Assembly: GCA_029204225.1 (NCBI GenBank)
Contig: MU832571.1
Coordinates: 1-64,000 of the forward strand
Source of the DNA: Diphasiastrum complanatum
Taxonomy: Eukaryota; Streptophyta; Lycopodiopsida; Lycopodiales; Lycopodiaceae
Direction: 5' to 3'
DNA: 64,000 nucleotides
This document shows, piece after piece, positions 44,216-55,739 of this stretch (position 1 is its first letter; every line of letters starts with the position of its first letter). Below the pieces are notes generated by a model. That model made no database searches and was not told where the DNA came from. It worked only from the letters and a program-made list of their open reading frames with translations. Made by a program: the position numbers and the translations under genes.

Positions 44216-47200
44216 CTACGATAACATATTGTCTGTATGACAGTAACTTAGTACAACATCTTGGCTCTGAACCTTCTCTCTAAGAAAATGAAATTGAACT
44301 TCTATATGTTTAGTTCTATTATGAGTCCCTGGATTCAGAGATAGAGCTATGCAGCTCTTATTGTCGCACTGGAGTATTGTTGGACCGATTTGTAGGAATT
44401 GTAGATCCTGCAATAGCTTCCTTAGCCATATTATCTCCTTCACTATTGATGTAGCTACAACATATTCGGATTCTGTAGAGGACAATGAAATGCATTTCTG
44501 CTTTCAGTTGTTCCATGAAATGGGTCCTCCTGCAAGGAAACAAATATAATCTGATGTGGATTATCTAGTATCCACATCTCCTGCCCAGTCTGAATCTGAA
44601 TAGGTGATCAATGTGTGTGCAGCTTCTGTATTACCATTGTAGCTCAAAGCATATTGCCTTGAAGCTTGAATGTACCTCAATACTCTTTGCAGAGCTTTCC
44701 AGTGTTGTAAGCTTGGATTGGACATGTATTGAGACAGTGTGCTTACTGCATAAGCTAGATCAGGTCGTGTGCAAATCATAGAATACATTATAGATCCTAC
44801 GACGGACTGATAAGGATATCTGCACATTTCTTGTTGATCTGCTTGAGTTCTAGGGCACATGTATTTGGACAGCTTAGATCCTGGATCCATAGGTGTGTCT
44901 ATGGGCTTGCAGTCCTCCATGCCATATCTGCGAAGTACATTGGTTAGATTGGACTCTTGGCTTATAACGATCCTTCTGCTTGCGCGATCTCTGTTGATCT
45001 CCATATCGAGAAGGTAATGGATTGGGCCTAAATCAGTCATCTCAAATTCTTATGAAAGCAGAGATTTGGTTTTCTATAATAACTAATTTGAATTGCTGAT
45101 AATTAAGGAATCATCAGCATATAATGCTATTATAACATAGCTTGACCCTTTACGTTTGAGATACACATTAGAGTCTGCGGAGCAACATGTGAAATTATGC
45201 TACAACAATAAGTGATTGATTCTTTCATACCAGGCCCGGGGAGCTTGCTTAAGACCATATAATGCCTTATGCAATTTACATACCAAATGCTCTTTGCCTT
45301 GAAGGATGTAACCTTTTGGTTGACAAATGAATATATCTTCTTGTATGTATCTGTGAAAGAATGTTGTCTGGACGTCCATCTGGTGAATGTCCAGATCCTC
45401 TACAGCGGCTACAACCAGCAAGGTGTGAATAGATTGATGCTTTATCACTGGACTGAAGGTGTCAATGTAATATATTCCATAGACTTGCTCAAATCCTTTA
45501 ATCGTTAATCGAGCTTTCCATTTGCATATTGATCCTTCTGGCTTAAGCTTTAGCTTGAAGATCCATTTAGAGTCAATAGGCTTTATGCTTGCAAGAGGAT
45601 TGACAAGAATCCAGGTCTTGTTCTTCATCAAGGAATGGTACTCAGCATCCATAGCAGCTTTCGTCTGCATTGGGTATTGACAGTGCTTCTACAACAGTGG
45701 AAGGTTCATCATGACTAATGAACGTCTGAGGGACAAAATGATCAGGTTGTTGTCGTTGTCTTGTAGGCCTTCTAACTGCAGGTGCTTGAGTGGATGTTTC
45801 TCCTGGGTACATGACTGGGATAGCTTCAGCTTGTGATTGAACAGTCGTGGGTCTAGGCCCATCGATGGTGGCTGGAGCTGTTGAGACAAATTCTTGCATT
45901 GGAACATTAGTAGGTCGATGCCTATCGATGGAGAATGGAGCTGATGTGACAGACTCCTGCATTGGCTGCTTTTGCTTAAAATCATGAAACTTGTCTTCAA
46001 GGAAGAGAAAGTCGTGGCTGACTGACCTATATCAACATCATATATATGATACGTCTTGTGTGATGTTGAATAGACGATAAAGATATACTTACAACTTACT
46101 GGGTCTAACTTCTTTCTCATATCAGACAAAATTTGAGCATAGCAGAGACATCCGAATATACATAAATGTTTTAAACTTGGTTTGTAGCCGTAGTAGGCTT
46201 CAAACAGTGTCTTGGAGCTGACTGCCTTTGTGTTGGAATAATTTTGTAGATAGCCGGCTGTAGAAATTCAGCCCAAAAGTTCTGGGGTAATTGAGCATTG
46301 ATGGTCATGGATCGTGCAGCCTCCAATAGTGTTTGGACCTTTCGTTCAACTACGCCATTCTACTGTGGAGTGTAGCTGGTTGTGAACTGATGATGCACAC
46401 CACATAATGATAAGTAGTCCACCATTTCATTTGATAGGTACTCTCCCCCTGAATCAAATCGCAAGGCCTTGATTCTCTTACTAGTCTGGTTCTTAGCATA
46501 TTGCTTGAATTCTTTGAAGCAATTGAATGCTTCTGACTTGTTCTTTATGAACATGACTCTAGTAAATTGGGAGTAGTCATCAATGAATGTGATAAAATAT
46601 AGAGCTTGACCCAAGGAGGGTACGCTCATAGGACCACATAGATCATTGTGAATTAGTGACAAAATGGACTTCGCTCTCCTAGCTTGTCCTCTTGGAAATT
46701 TTGTTCTAGGTTGTTTCCCTAGTAGACAATTTTCACAGACAGTCTGATTAGTTGTAGACACAACATTGATGATCATATCCTTGACCAATTTGTTATGATA
46801 TATGTACAAGATTGAACGCATGTTTAAGTGACCTAGTCTTTGATGCCAAACATGAGTATTAGAATTACTCATATTAAGTGCATAATCGTGACTCGAGATA
46901 TACAAGTTTCCTTCTCTATGTGCAGAGAGGATTTCATTGGAATTCCCATCAAAAATAGTACATCGACTAGTTGTAAACAAAGCTCTATAGCCTTGACTAG
47001 TGATCTTGCGAATAGATAGTAAATTCTTTGCTAACTTGGGCACGTAAAGTACACCATCTAACTGTCTAGTGATGTCATTAGGGAAGTAAAGTTGGACAGT
47101 GCCTTGGCCTTCAACTTTGTGGGAGCTTGAGTCGCCAAAGAAATTGTACTTTGAGTCCGTTGTTGTGAGAGTAGAGAAAAGGTTCTTACATGGTGTCATG

Positions 47201-48111
47201 TGTTGTGAAGCACCTGAATCAAGATACCATTGATAGGCATCTCTACTTGGTTGGTCTTGTACCATCAACGCCTTGTCATCCTCTTGGGAATTTTTGATAG
47301 ATTCAGAATCTCCGTCTTGGTGCTGCTACATCTTCTTCCTTGCTTCATTGTGTTTGAGGATGCGACAATCCTTAATATCATGGTTTGATCTTTTGCAATA
47401 TTTGCAAAAGAGTTTGGTCTTGGATGGCTATTATTGTCTGTGTTGTTGTTGTTGTTGTTGTTGTTGCGTTGAATTTGGCTGCTCTACCTTTGTCTTATTG
47501 TCCTTGAAGTTCTTCTTCTTGGACTGTTGCTTATTAGAGTACAATGCCATTGACTTGGTACTCATTGTTGATAAGCTCTTTCTCCTGACTTCTTTCTACA
47601 ATACACTTGTTGTCAGCTTCTGGAGAGACAATGCAGGAGTATTGCTTAAAAGCAATACTAGATTATCGTAGGAGGACGGAAGACTGACAAGAAGAGACAT
47701 TGTTGAGTCTTCTTCTAATATAGGGGAACCTATTGCAGCAAGTTGATTAAGCAAATGTTTGAATTCATTCAGGTGATCATTGACTAAGGTGCCTTCACTC
47801 ATTTTGAGTGTAAGTACATTCTTCCTTAGAAAGAGGCGAGACGATATGTCTGAAGTCTCGTAGATACTTGTTAGGATATCCCACGCTTATTTGGACGTCT
47901 TTTAGATTCAAGGATACAATGGCAAGTGCTCTGCCATCCTTTGCTTCCCATGTTTGAAGTAGTTCAGGTTCTACCGGTTTGGCTATTGAACCGTTTACGT
48001 ATGCCCAAAGCTCCTTCTCGATTAAGATCATCCTCATCTTGAACTTCCACATGTGAAGTCATATACATTGAATTTGTTAATCAAGCGGATCTTTGAGGTT
48101 GAACCTTCCAT
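44216..48111 (-). pseudogene. Copia-E2 gag-pol polyprotein, broken
   Basis: Gag start MEGSTSKIRLI at 48111, then FKMRMILIEKELWAYVNG; CCHC knuckle CKYCKRSNHDIKDC (about 47400); protease LDSGASQHMT (about 47220); GAG-pre-integrase WHQRLGHLNMRS; integrase HNDLCGP, FIDDYSQFTR and RFDSGGEY, then a TAG in the conserved QNGV block near 46358; reverse transcriptase with YADD in place of YVDD near 45120; RNase H (STESEYV; LQCDNKSCIALS). At least six frame breaks or stops. Family-mate of 36457-37836. Confidence 0.92.
47442..47466. repeat. (TTG)n microsatellite in Copia-E2 gag
   Basis: About eight TTG repeats (CAA on the coding strand, a polyglutamine-like run) just before the zinc knuckle. Confidence 0.9.
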
Positions 48112-48211
48112 TGTAATCGAGTTGCAGAGATAGAACACAAACAAAATGAAGTAGCTCTATAGAACAAGCATGTATTATGAATCCTAAACTCTAGTAATCC
48201 AATAAACCAGT

Positions 48212-48223
48212 GCTCTGATACCA
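48212..48223 (-). other. Primer binding site of Copia-E2
   Basis: TGGTATCAGAGC on the minus strand, abutting the 5' LTR. Confidence 0.93.
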
Positions 48224-49130
48224 CAACTATTGGGGGGTCATCTCCATCTGCTCAGAAAAACACCAATAGGATGAAAGAATAATGAAGACACAATGATGAT
48301 TGCGTTAATAAGATTGTGGATTACTTAGGGAATGTAGATTATGAGCTGTTCTTTTGTGTTGAATAAGATTATCGGTGTAGGAGTCTTGTGACTACCATGA
48401 AAGAGAGATTGCAGAAACAATTAGGCGTCGACATCCATGCAATCCTCTAATGCTAATAACCTGATATGAAGAGAATGTAGAAATAACTTAGGCGTCAAAG
48501 ACAGCCATACATTTCTCTAATAATAATGTTTGCGTAAGAGGAGTGAGAGTTAATTTCATTCAACAAGAATGCAAAGATGTAACTTGATTAATTGACTAAT
48601 TAGAGCAGTTGTTATTGGAGCGTGAAGACGTAGACAGTCTATACTTAGGATCATGTGTATTTCTGCAGAGTGCCTGTGTGGAATCCTATGTAAAAATGCA
48701 GTGTCGCATTTTTTCGCTTTTTGTCGCCTATGTGGAATCCCGTGTAAAAATACAGTGTCACATTTTTCGCTTTTGTTGCTAGTCAAAAACTGCATGTAAA
48801 AATGCAGTATCACACATTTTTTGCAATTTTTGGGAAGCAATGTTGCATTTTTGGAAGTGTCAAAAATGGCCGAAAAAACCAAGTTAGCACAAGTGTCGCA
48901 AAACGCTTAGTTGCTCAGGATGACCCGAAGGTGAAAAGGCAACAGTGCCGATGTCGAGTTTTTTGCCTGTCAGAAAATGCGAAGAAAAATGCAAACTGTT
49001 GTGACAAATAGTTCAAATATGCAGACTGTTGGAAAAATAGTTCATTTTCTGCAGGTTCATTAGAGAGAGTAAAATTGAGAGAAGGAAGAAGGGCTATTGG
49101 GATGAGTAGGAGTTAGATCAAATTCCAACA
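48224..49130 (-). repeat. Copia-E2 5' LTR
   Basis: About 907 bp, clearly homologous to 43391-44196 but diverged and with internal length differences, so the insertion is old. Confidence 0.8.
48663..48835. repeat. About 60-bp tandem repeats inside the Copia-E2 LTR
   Basis: Three diverged units of GTGTAAAAATGCAGTGTCGC followed by ATTTTTCGCTTTTTGT in the 5' LTR; two in the 3' LTR at 43808-43917. Different copy number explains part of the LTR length difference. Confidence 0.75.
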
Positions 49131-49535
49131 GGAGCTTGTTGTTAGAATGAATACAAAAGGATCTGGTGACTTAAAAAGAGCTTGGATAATGTTTGATCAC
49201 ACACACAAAGTAAAAGGATGGGTGACAATGGTTGTCCATATGTATGATCCAAAGTAAGTGTATTTAATAAAATTGTCAGGTTTCTAAAATATTTCTTTAC
49301 TGTAGCCCAATATCTTGTTATTACTAGCTAACAATGTATTGTCTCTTGAAGAACTTGCAAGAATTGCTCAAAATAGCAACCTGAAATGAAAGAAGAAGAT
49401 GAGAAAGCACAAGTCATATTTCGGGATAAGCTCAATATAGTGGTGATAAAGGATAACCAAAATCAACTAGATTTTATATGGCAAATGAGACACAAGCAAA
49501 TTGATGTGCGATCTAAAACTTTACAATCAAGGTAA
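49131..49535 (+). pseudogene. Unidentified gene, continuation after Copia-E2
   Basis: Reads ELVVRMNTKGSGDLKRAWIMFDHTHKVKGW and VVHMYDPK, ending at a good splice donor AAG|GTAAGTG (49256). A later piece reads ATC/QPEMKEEDEKAQVIF, then LDFIWQMRHKQIDVRSKTLQSR with a frame break near 49380. Joining to 43390 would give NAKM-x-ELVVRM. Function unknown. Confidence 0.45.
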
Positions 49536-50595
49536 CACAATTGATGGTGGAGAGAGCGATAAACAGATCAAAGCTCCTCTTGACAAGTCATGACCAAAAC
49601 CTTTTAAAACTCTTTATTCATAGACCAACAAGGTGTATAATATCACTTTGGAAGCACCATCGCTACATTCCAGCAATGGAAGGCAAAACGTTTAATGGTA
49701 GAGATGGTCTAAACCAAAAGCCATATGATGTGTCTATGTCTCTAATCATTAAAGAGCTCTTTACGAAAGTTGGTGTGACACTGTTGATAATACTCATCAT
49801 TATCTCTGTTTCGTACAGTGTAGCAGCATAAGTAACACGAAGTGTATAGTCATACTGTTCAGATTCCAGTAGACAACAAGGATAAGGTTTGTATAGCATT
49901 TCTAACATCCCTGCTCCATGCTACGTTTTGTTACGTAATGATAACTCCATTCGGATGACACACCATACTAATGAGACTTCTCTTATACATATAACTATGC
50001 ATTGACTATGCTTAGAAATGGATACAGAAAGTGATCACTTCACAAGAATCAGTATCGTCTATGATTCAGGTTCGTAACACACTTATGCTCCAGCCTTCTT
50101 TGATGAAGCTTAAATTGCAGGGTGACGGAGTAAGCAGTTACTATTCTTGGCAAAATTGCTCAAAAAAAAGTAGAATGATTCTTAATTATAATGTTAATAA
50201 TGTTGTTCCTTTTCCGGGAAACAATGGCATATTAGTATTTACCATTGGGATAATGATAACCTTCTCTCTTTCATCGTTTTTATTCAAAAATTTGCTAACC
50301 TATTTTAGAGTTCTCATATCATAAATGTACAGTCGCAAACTCTTTCATTTGTATTTTGCACTTACAGGTATCAAGTTTTTTGGCTATTGTCTAAGTCACA
50401 ATTTTGGTTTAAAATACGATAAGCTAGTTTGCGGACTCTTGTATAGCATGGATTTGCTCAAGAAGTTACGAGTACTGTACATTATTTGCTTACAGGTATG
50501 AAGGTTGGTATGGCATGGATTTGCCCCAAACTTCATGTACCGGTCTAAACTACTTATTCGCTCATATTGTGCTACACATTTTATATAGCTTATTT
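49536..50595. other. No recognisable gene
   Basis: AT-rich sequence. The ORFs present are short, without recognisable motifs, and I call none of them. Confidence 0.5.
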
Positions 50596-51855
50596 TCAAA
50601 TGCATAATGTTTTATGTTTATTAGTTAAAGATACAGACCAAAAACTAGCAAACTGATCAGTATGGCACTCGCCCTGATAGTCTACCAAGATGGTTTGGCC
50701 GATATTGACAGTTTCATCTTTGGTTTCTTGGCAGGTGCTAACTTCTAGGAGGTCTATATCCTCCATTTTGCTTCTAGGCGTTTCCGCAGTTCGTCTCTCA
50801 GTCGAAGTTTCAGTCTTGTCAATTTTCTTTCCTTGATGGGAAGAAGAGAATCTTCGATTGATAGGTTGCACAAATCTTGGTTAACAGTCTTCAAGAAAAT
50901 GGACACATCGACAAGTTAGTGGTAGAAACAGATTGTATGGATGGGTTGTATAGGGACTTTGTGGAAGGATAAAGGAATTGATAGTTCTACAGTTGTAGCC
51001 TTGGAACCTTGCAGTGTCGAGCTTTGACCACCACTTGCTGGGTGAGGAGCTCACTTTATTTTGCAGGCTCGCGGTCATCTTATCGTTTTCTTTTTTGCAG
51101 CTCCTTCCTTTGATCCATTACTTTTGGATCTCTTCGGGCTTCATAGGAGAGGGTTCAACTATCATTGTTTCAGAGACTTTCTTTTGAACAAGATCGATCT
51201 GACTCATTTGTTGCTAAAGTTTCATCTTTTCTTCCTCAACGTCTTTGCTTTATTTCTTTTTATTTCTTCGAGTTGTGTCGCCTGCTTCTTAGATCTTTTA
51301 TGGTTGATCAACCATTGTAGGTGGTAGTTGGTCTCCGCAAGACACTTGCAATGATCTTTTGGCCGCCTCAATAAAACTATCAAGATTTGAAAAACTGGGA
51401 TTTTTTCAGATGAACAGTGGTATGATGGAAAACAGACAGATGGAGGGTAGGGTGGAAGTGGTGACATCGGTAGATGGTGTGAGCGAGAGGCATGAGAATG
51501 GATGCAGATGTATGGTAAGAGGCTGTTTGAAGAAGAAAATTGATTTTCCAATGCATGTGCTTCCATCTTCTGAAGGATCTTAATCATGACTGGGGTACTT
51601 CTTCTGATTGTGTCTCTTTGGATTGCCTAGTTGTCTTCTTAGCCTTGTCATTATCGTCTTTGGTTTTGTGACCTCGGCTTCGACCTTGCTGATGTTGTGG
51701 TTGGCAATGTAACTACTCGTAGTGGATCCAAGTAGATCCACTCTCTCCCCCCCCCAAAAAAAAACAAATTTGCTGGTGGGGATGTTGTTATCTGTAACTT
51801 GCATGTGCCGGATTGGATCTACGTGTGGAACACACAGTTGAAACACGTTGAACAT
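50596..51855 (-). other. Degenerate minus-strand coding-like region
   Basis: Adjacent minus-strand frames give charged, protein-like text (EVEAEVTKPKTIM-type, RRQLGNPKRHNQKKYP, DVEEEKMKL, FIEAAKRSLQVSCGDQLPP) separated by stops and frame changes. It looks like a decayed gene or gag, but I recognise no domain. Confidence 0.3.
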
Positions 51856-51861
51856 GTGACT

Positions 51862-54107
51862 TGTTGGATTTATCTCCTCTACTCTCCTAAATCCTATTTT
51901 AATGTGTCTTCACTCATGCTGCATTTTTACTCATGTTGTCGTTACTTCAAGCAAAGAACAACAGCAAGGGGCAGTTGAATCAAGTAGCAAATTCAGCTAC
52001 AGAAGCGCCACAGTCTATTGAAGAAGCGGATCATGTTGCCTTCATGACCAGCCATCAAGGAGCATCCAGCAACAATTCTTGGTTCCTGAATTTCGGTGCC
52101 ACTCAGTACATGACCAGTCTCATTGGCTATTTTGAGTCCTATATACCGTACAGTACCAACAAATATGTTCACCTTGGCAATAATAGCACACAAGCTATTA
52201 AAGGTGAAGGTACTGTAAGATTAAGCTTTGCAAATGATCAATCTAAGCTACTTTTTAAAGTCCTGTATGTACCCAATTTATCTACAAATTTGCTCTCTGT
52301 AAGCAGAATGACAGATCTAGGACATAAAATAGAATTCGAATGTGATTAGTGCAAGGTAGTTGGTAGGACAGGCAAGATCCTAGCACTCGGAAAGAGGCAT
52401 GGATACTTGTATAAATTAAGTCATTGCTTTTCTGCCTCTATTCAAGCGCTCAGTACTTCTATTCATGCAAATAAAAGTTTACTTTGGCATTATAGACTTG
52501 GTCACTTGAATCATGTTGTTGTACAACAAATGTCTAGACAATCTATTGTTCTTGATCTTGACTATCCTTGTGCTAAAGTCGAGCGACCTGTCTGTCAAGA
52601 CTCTCTAGTTGGTAAACAGACTAGGAAACCATTTAAATCAAGCCATCAGCATATTGCTAGAGGATTGTTAGACATTGTACATTCAAACATTTGTGGCCTG
52701 ATGAAAAATTCTTCGCTGAAGGATCCAAAGTATTTTATAACTTTTATTGATGAATTTTCCAGAAGGACTATGGTGTACTTTATAAAGAGGAAATCAGAAG
52801 CTTTCAATTGCTTCAGAATCTTTAGAGTGTGCAAAAAAGGAGACTGGAAGGAAAATCAAGACCTTAAGGTTAGACAATGGTGGAGAGTATATTTCTACTG
52901 AGTTTAAGGAGTACTACCAGAGCCAAGGCATTGAGCAGCAATTCATCACTCCTTACAGTCCTTAGTCGAATGGCTTAGCGAGAGGAAGAACCGCACCCTG
53001 GTTGAATCAGCCAAATGTATGTTAGCACATGCATCGCTGCCCAAGAGATTATGGGTCAAAGCTATCTCCACTGTAGCTTATGTCCAGAACAGATGTTTGA
53101 CCAAGGCCCTCTCAAACAAAACACCCCATGAGGTGTGGATAGGCTCTAAGCCTTCTTTGAAGAATCTAAGAGTTTTCGGATGCGTTGCCTACGTGCAGAT
53201 CCCAAAAGACATGAGAAGAAAATTGGACTTCCAAGGCCTCAAGACCATCTTGATTGGATACACTTCATCTGATAACACATACAAGTTGTGTGATCCCGAT
53301 ACCCAGCAAGTCATATATAGTTGGGATACAATCTTTATCGAGGATCAGTTCATCAACATCAAAGGCAAGGATACTGCTCCAGGAGAACCTTCATCACTTG
53401 CCATTGACATGACAATCCGAACTTCTGGCTCAGGTGTGTCCAATGTTGTCGATCCACTATTTGACAACAAATCAGATGAAGACGTTGCTGCTACCCAGCA
53501 ACAAGTCCCAGGATTGGTTCATCAGTCGATTCCTATATAGTCAAGCATTCGTCAATCTGAGCCCTCCTATCATATATTGCAGTTGTCAACCTCGAAGTGC
53601 ATCAACTTGATGTGCAAACGGCTTATCTAAATGGAGTTATACAAGAAGACATCTACATGATCCAGCCCAAAGGTTACATTCCGGAAGGTATGAAGAATCA
53701 TGTCTGTAAACTCCATGAAGCACTTTACGGCTTAAAACAGTCTGCCAGAGTTTGGTTTCAGAGGATCAACACATTCATCATCAAATAAGGACTCCAACCA
53801 AGCACTGTTGATTGCAACGTCCGACTAACAATCAGTCTAGCTGTTTGCGATGAATTATCTTTCTGATGTCTCATGCTTAATGTTTGGCTACGTAATCAGA
53901 TCGAACGTGATTTCTATCACTAATGTTCTGTTTGTGTCTGATAGGCATAGTCATGCTTAGGGAAAGAGTAAGATAGCCTATTTCGCTGCGCACGAACACT
54001 TTTTGTTCGAGTTCATTTCTTTTTTGAGTTTCAAGTTCGCTTCCTTTAGTGTTCATTTCTTTTCGAGCTATTTTCTTCTCTCTCTCACACACCCTCTTTC
54101 TCCAACA
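51862..54107 (+). mobile_element. Copia-B2, internally deleted relative of Copia-B
   Basis: 2246 bp from TGTTGGATTTA to TCTCCAACA, flanked by a perfect TGACT duplication (51857-51861 and 54108-54112). Only about 86 bp of 5' LTR (51862-51947) remain before an abrupt joint to gag at the knuckle; the 3' LTR is reduced to about 53820-54107. The ends and duplication are intact, so the deletions happened after insertion or the element was mobilised in deleted form. Confidence 0.9.
51948..53790 (+). pseudogene. Copia-B2 pol remnant
   Basis: Parallels Copia-B over protease (FLNFGATQYMT, active-site Asp lost), GAG-pre-integrase (LLWHYRLGHLNHVVVQQMSRQ), integrase (HSNICGL, FIDEFSRRTMVYF, NGLARGR-type with the catalytic Glu region frameshifted near 52980), the post-integrase region (TPHEVWIGSKPSLKNLRVFGC) and the RT start (HQLDVQTAYLNGVIQED to LYGLKQSARVWF), where it stops. 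RT catalytic and RNase H parts are deleted. Confidence 0.9.
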
Positions 54108-54112
54108 TGACT

Positions 54113-54472
54113 GGACTAAAGATTGAACAAATTTTAACTAAATTTGTTTTGATCTTATTGTAGTTGACTCAAAGATGAATATCGTTATGAAAGACAAGAA
54201 TCAACTTTGAAATGACGTGGAGTTCTAAAAGTTGTCGTATGCTCAAAAATCCTAAACTTTGTACAAGGTGATCTAAAGATGGATAGATGGATGAAAATGT
54301 GTTCTTGAGATACTCTACAGAACACTCTCGTGCACAATGGCTATTTCTCATGCAAAAATCAATCATACAAAAGGCATGAAGAGGAATAAGAAAATAATCA
54401 AACGGTACAGAGAGTGAGAACTTTATGGCACTTTTCAAACAGAACTTGTATTCATCAACATTGATAATTCAC
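54113..54472. other. Flank between Copia-B2 and the split gene
   Basis: Probably intron of the minus-strand gene at 54473-54620: a GTGAAT donor reads leftward from 54472. No other feature. Confidence 0.35.
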
Positions 54473-54620
54473 CTTGACAATTGCAATATTCCATTGGTCT
54501 TGTAGAGTAATGAGAAAAACTCTGATATGCCCTTGTCAAAAACAAGGCATTGTTGGTAACAGTAAATTAGTTTCTTCACACAAATGTCTTTGGTGCTTAT
54601 GGTCACAGCAAAACATAATG
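54473..54620 (-). pseudogene. Unidentified cysteine/histidine-motif gene, continuation
   Basis: Joined to 14785-15790 at the TAATG duplication. The minus frame passes HSYHPLC directly into FAVTISTKDICVKKLIYC and stays open for about 47 codons to a splice donor AAG|GTGAAT at 54473. This shows that the two flanks belong to one gene split by Copia-A. Function unknown; see 14785-15790. Confidence 0.6.
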
Positions 54621-55455
54621 TGATGAAATTTCAATTTTAGGACATTAATGATTGTACTTAGCAATCATAGAGAGTTATTAGTTGCTTAATCAATGGATCT
54701 ATCAAGTTCTACACTTTAGATCTTGATCTAGATTCACTACACTTAGATTTAAGCAAGAGCAATGGATCAAATCTTCATAAATAAGTGAGAGCGGCCTCAC
54801 ATGTGTGGAGTATTGTCCACTGTATGGCATGCACCTGAAACAACAAGTACATAGGTTTTTGATAGCAATCATTCAATAAAATCACAATTCTATTGATAGA
54901 AATCTCACAAAACTGTAGAATGCAAAAGTCTCATCAATCTCATTAGCAAAATAATGATCCTTTTATGGATCAAGTACATCCACAAGTCTGGTACAGTCCA
55001 ACAAGTCTTCACACTTGTGAAGAGTTCCACATCCTTGATCTTTATCCAAAGTTGACCTTCTAGAATATAGCTAAAATCCAAAGAGCTAGTCTCCTAGAAT
55101 ATAAGAAAATTTCCTACAAAATAGGATCTAAGAAAAATGGTCAACTCTTATCTTCTAGAACTCTATACACACGTGTGAACATCCACTTTCCATGTGAGAG
55201 CATTTACTCATGCACATGCAAGGATAAGCTAACTTCTAGTTGACTAGTCAACTTGACTAAAAACTAGTCATATCATGTTTACACTTGACTTGATTGATAC
55301 AAAATCAAAGTAGATATGTACAAATATGAAAAGTACTTTCTTTCACACGTGGGAACAGGCTCCACATGTGTGAAATCAGGTCATGAACATTGTACTCATG
55401 ATTGATCTTTATTTACAATAAAAAAATGACAAGTGAGAAGTGACAATTTTCAACA
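54621..55455 (-). repeat. Copia-A 3' LTR
   Basis: 835 bp, plus strand TGATGAAATT to TTTTCAACA, uninterrupted. It shows the LTR state before Copia-B inserted in the other copy. Confidence 0.95.
55170..55351. promoter_or_regulatory. G-boxes in the Copia-A 3' LTR
   Basis: CACGTG at 55170-55175 and 55346-55351, with variants CACATGTGTGAAA near 55363, TTCACACTTGTGAA near 55009 and TCACATGTGTGG near 54798. They match positions in the 5' LTR. Confidence 0.5.
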
Positions 55456-55467
55456 CTCCTCACTTCT
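55456..55467 (-). other. Polypurine tract of Copia-A
   Basis: AGAAGTGAGGAG on the minus strand directly before the 3' LTR. Confidence 0.85.
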
Positions 55468-55515
55468 AACTTGGCAAATCTAATGTACATCTATCTACAA
55501 TTCCAAGAGCATATC

Positions 55516-55734
55516 TTAACTTGTAAAATGATCTTTGGACAATGGCTTGGTTAAGATATCAGCTATGCATTCGGATGATGGTACATGATGTAGTTGCACC
55601 TCCTTGGATTGTACCTTCTCCCTCACGAAGTGGTGAGCTATCTCAATATGCTTTGTTCTAGCATGGAAGATAGGATTGGAAGAAATTTGTTGAGAAGCTT
55701 GATTGTCACAATATATGTAAGGGATCTCCTCGGC
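55516..55734 (-). pseudogene. Copia-A RNase H C-terminal part
   Basis: Reads KAEEIPYIYCDNQASQQIS, FHARTKHIEIAHHFVREKVQ, ECIADILTKPLSKD, stop. It is the missing end of the pol that stops at ...ELHVLK beside the LARD-1 5' LTR (62673). Removing LARD-1 and one CTTTA copy gives VLKAEEIPYIYCDN in frame. Confidence 0.93.
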
Positions 55735-55739
55735 CTTTA

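Larger units (their letters stand above)
43391..49130 (-). mobile_element. Copia-E2, decayed full-length Ty1/copia element
   Basis: 5.7 kb on the minus strand with LTRs 43391-44196 and 48224-49130, a primer site (48212-48223) and a broken polyprotein between. The outer LTR ends read AATTCCAACA; the left boundary is approximate because the LTRs have diverged. Candidate target duplication is weak (AGAAC against GGAGC). It interrupts the unidentified gene at 42950. Confidence 0.88.

Noticed and set aside
49541-49831. 96-codon plus ORF with a hydrophobic C-terminus
   Set aside because: No homology I recognise, no regulatory context; it looks like a chance frame after the split gene.
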